From assembly GCA_020747015.1 (NCBI GenBank), contig JAGTJM010000019.1:496001-560000 (forward strand): a stretch of 64,000 nt of DNA. Direction: 5' to 3'. Positions within the stretch are counted from its first letter, which is position 1. Every line of letters begins with the position of its first letter. The position numbers were made by a program, and so were the translations under genes. Under the pieces are notes generated by a model that saw only the letters and a program-made list of their open reading frames with translations, was not told where the DNA came from and made no database searches. Of the stretch, positions 56,514-64,000 are shown in pieces. Source of the stretch: Pyrenochaeta sp. MPI-SDFR-AT-0127 (lineage: Eukaryota > Ascomycota > Dothideomycetes > Pleosporales > Cucurbitariaceae).

Positions 56514-58032
56514 AAACAATGCTACCAGGCCGCGGTCTCTACTCTCCCGGCCAGTTTTCAAACATACAGTCGACAAACAGCGCTGTAAGTGGTCAACTCA
56601 ATCGAAACACTTCGGATATCTACTCCGTGTTGCCGATGCTCCACAGAACGGGCCAGTTATCATGGCGCTAGGTACGCCATGATACTGTATGAAACAAGTT
56701 TGTAGGCAAGCTGATTTTCAGTAAATATTGGGTAGCGTTGTAATGACAAGTGCGCCTGGATTACCGGCTAAACCCTTACCACACTCTACTGCCGATCTTT
56801 AAACAACAGACAAGTAGTCGGGTGAAGCCGCTATGTCGAACTCCCAAGTGGCATGTTGACAGTTGGAGAACCTGTTTAAATCAAACAATACGGCAAACGA
56901 AACTCTATCAGTATGAGGCGCCTTTGGGGCGTATGGTTGGATGTACTTACGCTAGAGCTTACTCAAAATTATGCCCTCGGTCACTCATGTGCAGCCCGCC
57001 ACTGGCCTTGATCCCAGAGAAGTGCATGATACTGATATAAAGTAATCTAAGCATCTTAGTCCTGGCTTCGACTGCTATTTTGTGATCGGCTTACTCTATT
57101 CCAGCCAAGCCACCCAGTACAACGCGGCACGTAGACCGCTGGCCCGGCCGACAGATAGGATGAACAAGTAAAATATGTGTTTTGAAATTTGAAAGTGGGC
57201 TTTCCCTAGCTCTCGTGCAGAGTTCAGATCTATTTACACTATAGCATTCTCCTGGAGTAATTTTTTGACATAAATTTGGAACTTCAGTTGTCGTAGTCAT
57301 CTTCGGTGTGTCAGCAGGGAGTGGTGGTTAAGATGTTATCTAACGTTGGTGCAGAAGGACCGATGGCAACCTGCACTAAGCCGGGAATCACACAACCCGG
57401 ACCCCCAGATATGCTTACTCACCTCTTACATACATCGACGCTACAGCATTCGCTTGGGAGCATCTCTCTCGACTTATGTGAGCATAGATTCAGCTGGAAT
57501 AATTCCATATCGCTGGAACCGAAAACATAAAACCATCGCCGATGATGCATTCTACAATATCATGCTACCACTATGTTCTCTCTAATTATGGTACTACCTA
57601 TAGTGCATTATAGAATAATTGAAGCAGAGAATCACTTAACGATGCTAAGTGGAGGCAATGTCTGATTTTGCGTCTCGCTATGAGGCGCTGGAATATGCAT
57701 ATTGATAAAACATCACAGAGTAGTAATAAGATATTCATACTTCGAGTGGCATAACATTGCAAAGCCAATTTGGAGGAAACCAAGGGCTAGACCGATATAA
57801 CCTACATTCACTTGAGACTGGCACTGGTTCGACGTGTCCCTACACTATGGAAGGTCTGAATAGCACTTTTCCTTCATCGAGGTCTAGTCATTTTCATATT
57901 GTAGTCTGAAATAAAGGAACGTACAACCCGTATACGCTGAATTGCACCCTTTATTGTGATTGCTGTAATAACTTTATATGTATTAAAGGCCGAGCCGTGA
58001 TTCTCAATACGAATGCATCTATCCTTCACTAC
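56514..58032. other. 1.5-kb gene-poor AT-rich region
   Basis: No frame with a recognised motif, no repeat and no RNA gene found. It lies between the SDR relic and the 3' end of the Hsp70-like gene. Confidence 0.45.
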
Positions 58033-60415
58033 CTATGCCGCGCCTGGAGGAAGGGCGGCTACCATGCTATGGACCATCTGACTGCCAATGATCTCGAAGT
58101 AGTCATCGATATCGCGTGCACGCCATTTGGCTACGAATTGCATGTTTCTTCCAATGAGTGTCAACGTAATCAGTATGTCTACTTGGTAACGAGCCCTCTC
58201 ATTCGCCAGAGTTGGAGGGACATACACTTGAATGTGTGCCCTCAAAGGTGTCAGGTCAAATTCTACAACCCCGAGAGTAGTGACCTTTCCTAACATCAAA
58301 TGTCAATTTTGAGTACGTGATGTAATGAAATAAGTGAGTGAGTGATTACATACCTTTGTTCTTCACGTGATCAATCTTGAAGAAGTCCTCCGTGCAGGAC
58401 TCAGAGACAACTACTTCCTCACGCGCAACCCACCGTTCTAGCTCAGGTTCAAACAAACGCCGAGATATGAACGTCTCATTGTGAACAGATGCGAGCTCTC
58501 CTTTCCCCTACTAAGACGTCAGAAATGTGTATGCGTGTTAGGATCAGAAAGGGCATTACCGTTTTGATGAGGTAGTGGACAACATTCTCAATGTACCATT
58601 CTCCTTCGAGTTCGTTCTTGGTCTTTTTCTGGGCTAGAACCTCATCGGAGTAGGATGGATGGTCTGGTTGATACACGATGTGTCGCATTACCCCCACGCT
58701 CAAGCAAGCTGCCCGTTTCGGTCCAAAGTCCTTGCTCTCCGCACGCAATAGCACGCCAATTGCGACACCAAAGCTACTCTCCAGCCGCGGTGAAAAAACT
58801 ACTGTAGTATTTGTGCTGTGTCGACTATTGTATGTCTGTAGCGTATCTCGAATAAAGGACTTTAGACAAGGTGAGTCACCGAAGCCGCCCCCAACGATAA
58901 CCTTGTCAATCGTGACACTCTTTTCTTGAGCAAGTTTCAGCTGCTCGGTCATAAGTTGCGAAATTCTGGTGAGGGTGGGCTCAAATAGACGCCACATGTC
59001 TAGACTGTGGAGGTATTAGCAAACTTGCATAGTTTTACGTACTATTAACGTACTATGTGAGTGTGTATAATCCCCGATCACTAAGTCTGGGATGCCGTGA
59101 GTTTACTTTGTCCTGATTCAAACCATAAACGCGGACTTGGTATATTCTATCCTTATCCTCGAGTGTGAAAGTACGCTTGCACTCTTCCTCAAATCGGCGC
59201 ATTACTTCGCCTTCCACGATTTTGCGGATGGTGATGCCGGCTTCTTGGTCTTCCAAGTATAATTGGTCCTTGAGGTCAAAGAGTGCCATTGCACAAAACC
59301 GCTGGTCGATGTCACTAGCGCCACACATTGCACCTGCAAGATGTTAACTAGAACAGTAAAGCCATGCGGATGCCATACCTGTGGGTGCATTGACAACCGA
59401 ATCGAGGCGGAATGGGTGCTTGTGCCCAACAGAGAAAGTACCGAGATCAGTTGTGCCGCCACCACAGTCAAGCATCAAAACTATATCTCCGAGCTGCGTC
59501 ATGATTAGCTAGATATTTCCGATTCCATTGGACTTATAGTCCTTACTTGGATGTTATAGTGATTGGCCTTCAAGACATGAGAGGCATGGGCTTCGGCCTC
59601 GTCAACCATGAAGAGGTTACACTCCTTAGCTCGATCTGCCTGAGCCCCTAGACTTGTAGCTCGCATCGCATCTTGTATACACTGGCTCATGATCATGTTG
59701 GAATTTGCAGTCCAGACAACAGGCACAGCAAAAGCTAGCTCGACTGTCCAAGCGTCAGTCTCGTCCAGATAGGTGGTATGGGTTGTGTACCTGAGTGTTC
59801 GTCATTGAGGCCTTCTTCAACCTCTAAGAAAGATTTTGCTTGGTGAAAGACGTCAGTCAGGTAGTCTGTAATGATTTCTTGCGACTGCTTGATGTGTTTT
59901 GCTTTCTTGAGATAATTCACACGGGTCATGATTGTGGTTTTGAAATCTTGTGTATGGTTGCTAGTATCAAGCAGAAGCTTGAATCTCATCACGCGACCGC
60001 TCTCTCGATAGTCTGTACGTCTGGAAGTATTACCGGGTATTTCTTCCAGTTCGGTGGCCCGATATCCTATCAGTAATTCTAAATTCGCCTTGTGAGGGTA
60101 CCAGGCAATCGACGGTATCTGACGGCTTGGGAGACCACAATGCCGGTCGCTGTCAAATCGATCGATCTTGCAAGTGACTCCAGCTGGCCAGTTCTTTCTG
60201 CGATATGCAAGAGCTGAGTAAGTTGTTCCAAAGTCGAACCCGATGCTGAAGTCGGATTCTCTAGAGTTTGCATCAATAAGGAGTTTTGCCTCTCCAGCCA
60301 TGACTATTGTTCTAGCGTGCTTTGCTTTAGTTGCCGCACTCAAAGTCGTTGTCGCCTTTCGCTTGTTATGCCCACGCGTATGTTGTCCCAATGGATTGTG
60401 AGACATGGCAGACAT
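58033..60415 (-). CDS. Hsp70-like ATPase-domain protein
   Basis: Seven exons (60415-59791, 59743-59547, 59493-59379, 59333-59054, 59004-58560, 58507-58354, 58289-58033) sum to 2073 nt, 690 residues, all phases closing. Actin/Hsp70 ATPase motifs are present in order: phosphate-1 FSIGFDFGTTYSALAYR near 57-73, VVWTANSNM, phosphate-2 LMLDCGGGTTDLGTF near 281-295, and adenosine motif VIVGGGFGDSPCL near 470. FEPELERWV and VEFDLTP come later; no standard Hsp70 peptide-binding domain or EEVD tail is seen. Fungi carry many such atypical Hsp70-like proteins of unknown role. The start could instead be an internal Met (60406 or 60301), as the first 38 residues are basic and unconserved-looking. Divergent from the unknown 713-residue gene. 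Confidence 0.85.
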
Positions 60416-60923
60416 CTTGCTGTTTGTACAGTATTGTCAAGGCGCGCACCAGGAAAGGAAACCAACACTGGATTGCGGTACAGTGCTGAGAAAGGGATTT
60501 GAGAAAGTCGAGACAGTGTTTACTATCGGCAGTTCTGTAGTTTCTTGCTGTTGTGATAGTGAAGTTGGATTGTGATGAGAGTGAGAGAGCATGAGAGAAA
60601 CACCTAATCTGGAAGTCAAGAGAGAAACAAAGGCAAATATAGCCAAACAGAGAGCGAATGAGCAAAGTTTGATGTGCTCCATCATATAAAACCAGGAATC
60701 GACATTACTTCGGGTACCATAAAGTAAAGGTACCTGAGGTGAAGCTGCATTGCCAGGCAAAGCAAACAAACGGGCGTTTGCAGCTGCCGTTTCAAAATCC
60801 CATCACTTCAGTCCGCTCTGCATCAACACAGCAACCAATCGACACATTGCGCTAAATCACGCAGTCGCTCTCAAATATTTTGACGTCTTCTTCTATTAAG
60901 AGGACTAATCCCATTCGACGACA
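60416..60923. promoter_or_regulatory. Divergent promoter, Hsp70-like/unknown protein
   Basis: A 508-base spacer between divergent start codons. GGTACC-type sites at 60715 and 60730 form a small close pair (GGGTACC, AGGTACC). No heat-shock element (nGAAn arrays) is obvious. Confidence 0.45.
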
Positions 60924-63115
60924 ATGGCGAAAGAGCCCAACAACAAAGTGTATACCCCTGCTGAAGTCGCATTTATCCTCTGCTATACCGACTACTGCAA
61001 AAAGAACGATATCAGCTACAAGGAAACAATCTCAGAAGCTATAAATAAAGAATATGGGAGATCTGTCACTTTTGGAGGTCTAGGTTATAAGCTCACATCT
61101 TCACTCAAAAAATTCGGAAAGAAGAAGCCGTCGATTTCGAAACTCATTCAGGATGGCACAGCGTATCTGGCTATCAACAATGTGGACCCTCTCGTGGTCA
61201 CAGAGATGAACGAACAGCGCAGGCAGTGGGGCCTCGGGCCATTAGGGGAGATCGTTGTTACATCACCTAGAGCTGCTGGTCCTAGTGCAACGCATAGTCA
61301 AAATGTAACTATGAGTGTAAGCACCCAAAGGATATTAGTTGCGAAGCTGACAGCCTGCCAGGATGAAGTTCACTGCGAGAGAGGACAAGATGACTTCCAC
61401 TCTGTTGCAGAGCAGACTGCAGTTGAAACACATATGCCTTGCCAATCCGCAGTTGGTACCGTGGAGAATGAAGCTTTCCAAAGCGAGGATGTCATAATGC
61501 CCGTAAGCGCCCACAAGCCTCCTGTTAGTATATGCTACTGACAATAACAAAGGTGGCCGATGTTGCGAATGAAACTTCACAGCCGGAGGAAACACGTAAT
61601 ATTCAGCCACATCTTCCCGGTCCTGCTCGTCACGTTAGGGATGCCCTACCTTTACCAGTTCAAAACGTCCCCGTACAACGTACAAGTTTGATACTAAAGC
61701 TGAGGACAACAAGGGGGCCTTCGACGCCGCAGCTGTATCTCACACCGCCACGACAACTTAATGCCCAGCTCCCTGTGCAAACGCAAATACAATCAGCTCA
61801 GAAGAGAAAATCCTCCACAGAATCGACAGTTGAGCAATATCCGAACAAAAAACCCCGAGGATCGTCTTTCACGCCCAATGCGACCGAAGTTGAGCAAGTC
61901 GACCTTCAAGCCATAACACTTGAAGAGAGCGTACATAAACTTGACAAGCAAATGAGCTTTGTCTTGGGGGTATGCAAGTGGATGATAGAGGAGTCCTTGG
62001 ATAAAGGAAAGAAGACGCCACCAGAGACGCACGGTAATGTTGTCAAGCTCTTTGCACACATGAAGGACAAGCCAGAAGCAGCGGCTGCATGGCAGGCCAA
62101 GATGCTAGCTTCTGAAAAAGAGTCCACAAAGACGTTCCGCGATCTTGTCGTCAGTCTGATTCCAGTGCGAGATCACACTCGAGAGTTTACTTTCCCAGCT
62201 CCTCCAGATCTATCGTCTAGCAGGAGGATTTGGCGTCAAGCGATGGAGGGAATTCGCAAAGCTGTCGGTCTCCAAGACGACGTTCCTGAGCACTTGCCTA
62301 CGCCGCTTGGTGCAGCATTCTTGACTGCTCGTGCAGAAGACATTGCGAGTGGTCGGCTCAATGACGAGGAATTAATGGATTCTGTCAAGGACATCGATGG
62401 CTATCTCAAGAGCCCATATGCGGTTCAGACACTAATGGGCGCCTTGTTCTGCCGCCTGGTCTTCCAGTCTCCAGAGCCAATGTGTGAGGAACAATACTCC
62501 ACTATCGTCAAGAAGCAATATGAGAACATCGCCACAACGGGTATATACTTCCTGTATCCTTCTCTAACACATGTAATTGACATGATAACAGAGAGTATCG
62601 TCGACGTGCAAAGGATAGACATGCAGACCATGAAGCAAGTCTTCGACGACCCAGACCATCAGAGATCATTTGCACAGCATCGCGCAAGTACGCTGGTCCA
62701 TCGCCTATCGCGGTTTATTAAACAAATATACCGCAGCGGCCCAGGTTTCGAAGTGGTCAACAACCTTGATTTCTGGGCAATGGCCGCCATTAAGCTCAAG
62801 CAAACTCTTATGATCAGCGATCGGGAGTATCGAATCCACTTATGCCGACCAGGCACCGAGTTCAATCCATATTGGATGGATGGTATAACTGCTGAAGGTC
62901 GTCCTGTTGCAGAAGCTATGGTTGGGACAAAGAAAGTTAGTCTATGTCTATTTCCTGCAATTGCACAGCAAGACAGTCGTCCCCTCGACGAACATGCAAC
63001 TGTTACGGAGGCGCTCATTGGCAATAGGAAGTTCTTCCCTACGTTCAAGGAGAAGACGGCCTTTGATTGGAAGCCCAAGGACTGCATTACGAAAGCCACC
63101 GTTCTTCTCATGTAG
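60924..63115 (+). CDS. Unrecognised 713-residue protein
   Basis: Exons 60924-61502 and 61553-63115 join in phase across a 50-nt intron with GTAAGC donor, CTGAC branch-like site and AAG acceptor. The N-terminus (VYTPAEVAFILCYTDYCKKNDISYKETISEAINKEYGRS...) could be a Myb/homeodomain-like helical DNA-binding fold, unproven. Residues about 105-330 are polar and low in complexity, with a basic patch (KRKSSTESTVEQYPNKKPRG) that may be a nuclear signal. The C-terminal 400 residues are folded-looking and helical (MSFVLGVCKWMIEESL, HVIDMITESIVDVQRIDM, STLVHRLSRFIKQIYR). No family is recognised. Its start is close to the divergent Hsp70-like gene. Confidence 0.7.
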
Positions 63116-63707
63116 ACACGTTGATTCTTTCCACCCGCCGTAGCGAAACCTAATTGCAACCTCAACCCGCTTTTGAAGCGTACCAGTAGACATCTCATAT
63201 CCACCCACATGAAGCTTTGAGTTACCCTTTCAGGGTTCTGAGTTAGCCTCACCAAAGGACGTGATTGAGCCTGCTCCTGCGCCTGCTGCACAAGCCGGCT
63301 TACGGTTTTGTTTAGATTCTCTGGCTTGCGAGTTGAGCGCTTTCTATGTGCGGACTTAAAAGGTTGGCCGTTGTTTCGTGCTCTTGGTTGGGTTGCTTTT
63401 TCGGCTGCGCTAGGCTAGTTGTCCCGTCTCAAATTGTGTCACTGTGCATACCAGACTTATACTGCTTAGACAGTATTGTGTTGGGGAACAGAGGACGACG
63501 ACATTGGAGAGAGAATATTTGAACAGAAATCTGACGTACAACTACAAGTCTAACGGCGTTCCAAAACACGTATCTGATTACTTCAACGCTTTTGCACGCC
63601 TAATGACGCTCTGGCATTTGATGTTGTCTCTTCAAATAGCTTGTCTGCCCGATATTAGCAACGCATTTATCTCACTCTAATTATCTCGTCATGAACAAAC
63701 TACTCAC
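63116..63707. other. Spacer, possible 3' exon of the edge gene
   Basis: About 590 bases. It includes the 3' end of the unknown gene and, on the minus strand, whatever follows the GTGAGT donor of the partial gene at the right edge. No exon could be placed. Confidence 0.4.
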
Positions 63708-64000
63708 CTCATCAAGCACGCCTTGCAGCCGACCCTCCTCCCTAACTACCCTCATCACACTCTCGCTTACACATCCCTCTAATACTACAGTACAGCCCCT
63801 GGGTAACCACCGCAATATATGAAACGCGTTTGCGTACACGCTCGTCGCGCCGCTCACTCTTCCTCCATCATCCGGTAGACTTGCTTGTAGTATGATTTTA
63901 AAGGACTTGAGACCCCAGCAATACCGCAGACCCAAGCGAACAAGGTCTGCGAAGCCGTCGAGGATATCGTGGTGTGAGGGTATAGTAAGGACAACGGACT
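63708..64000 (-). CDS. Partial hypothetical gene at the window edge
   Basis: Minus-strand open frame running off the right edge, visible from HHDILDGFADLVRLGLRYCW through KSFKIILQASLPDDGG to LRWLPRGCTVVLEGCV and GVLDE. At 63707 a GTGAGT donor follows GAG, so the gene very likely continues leftward through an intron; without splicing it stops at 63681. The sequence resembles the strand-and-helix spacing of fungal hypothetical F-box-associated proteins, but no family can be named. Confidence 0.55.

Noticed and set aside
62659..63291. 210-residue minus-strand frame
   Set aside because: Antisense to the unknown 713-residue gene, no independent support.
1..64000. CRISPR arrays, bacterial operons, ribosome-binding sites, rRNA
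   Set aside because: No regularly spaced repeats; gene structure is eukaryotic; no rRNA-like sequence seen.

Overview
The window looks like nuclear DNA of a filamentous ascomycete (Pezizomycotina). The evidence is many short GT-AG introns (mostly 42-90 nt), Zn(II)2Cys6 and bZIP regulators, a fungal hybrid histidine kinase, a phospholipase B with signal peptide and GPI-type tail, an RSC9-type ARID protein, and a Tc1/mariner relic whose stops look like repeat-induced point mutation (RIP). A dothideomycete would fit, but the sequence alone does not settle the class. Gene models were spliced by hand; where exons are listed, splice phases close and summed lengths are multiples of three.

Layout. 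0.3-8.8 kb holds housekeeping-type genes: a YANK/STK32-like kinase (+), a 2EXR/F-box-like protein (-) and a TAPT1/Emp65 membrane protein (+). 9.5-21.9 kb is rich in metabolic genes: an acyl-CoA thioesterase-like protein (+), then four minus-strand genes (tartrate/isopropylmalate-type dehydrogenase, Zn2Cys6 regulator, HSL-type alpha/beta hydrolase, secreted alpha/beta hydrolase) and a secreted type-B carboxylesterase (+). This may be a small catabolic neighbourhood for ester or organic-acid substrates. 22-31.8 kb holds a Rec114-like meiotic protein (-), RSC9 (+), DPH2 (-) and a GPI-anchored phospholipase B (-). 31.8-33.9 kb is empty. 33.9-38.0 kb is an 11-exon hybrid histidine kinase (-).

38.5-43.4 kb is a decayed patch: a Tc1/mariner element with six in-frame TAG stops, a VOC/PhnB gene, and an ankyrin-repeat pseudogene. 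43.1-49.9 kb has a small hypothetical gene, a multi-pass membrane protein, an F-box/beta-propeller protein with an RG-rich tail, and a G-alpha-like protein in which every nucleotide-binding motif is degraded. 49.9-58 kb is gene-poor: a bZIP gene, coding-like minus-strand fragments, and a short-chain dehydrogenase pseudogene broken by frameshifts. The right end carries a divergent pair, an Hsp70-like ATPase (-) and an unrecognised 713-residue protein (+), and a gene running off the edge.

Nothing viral, no CRISPR array and no RNA gene could be supported. The strongest candidates for something not well described are the G-alpha-like pseudo-GTPase with its N-terminal extension and the Hsp70-like/unknown divergent pair.
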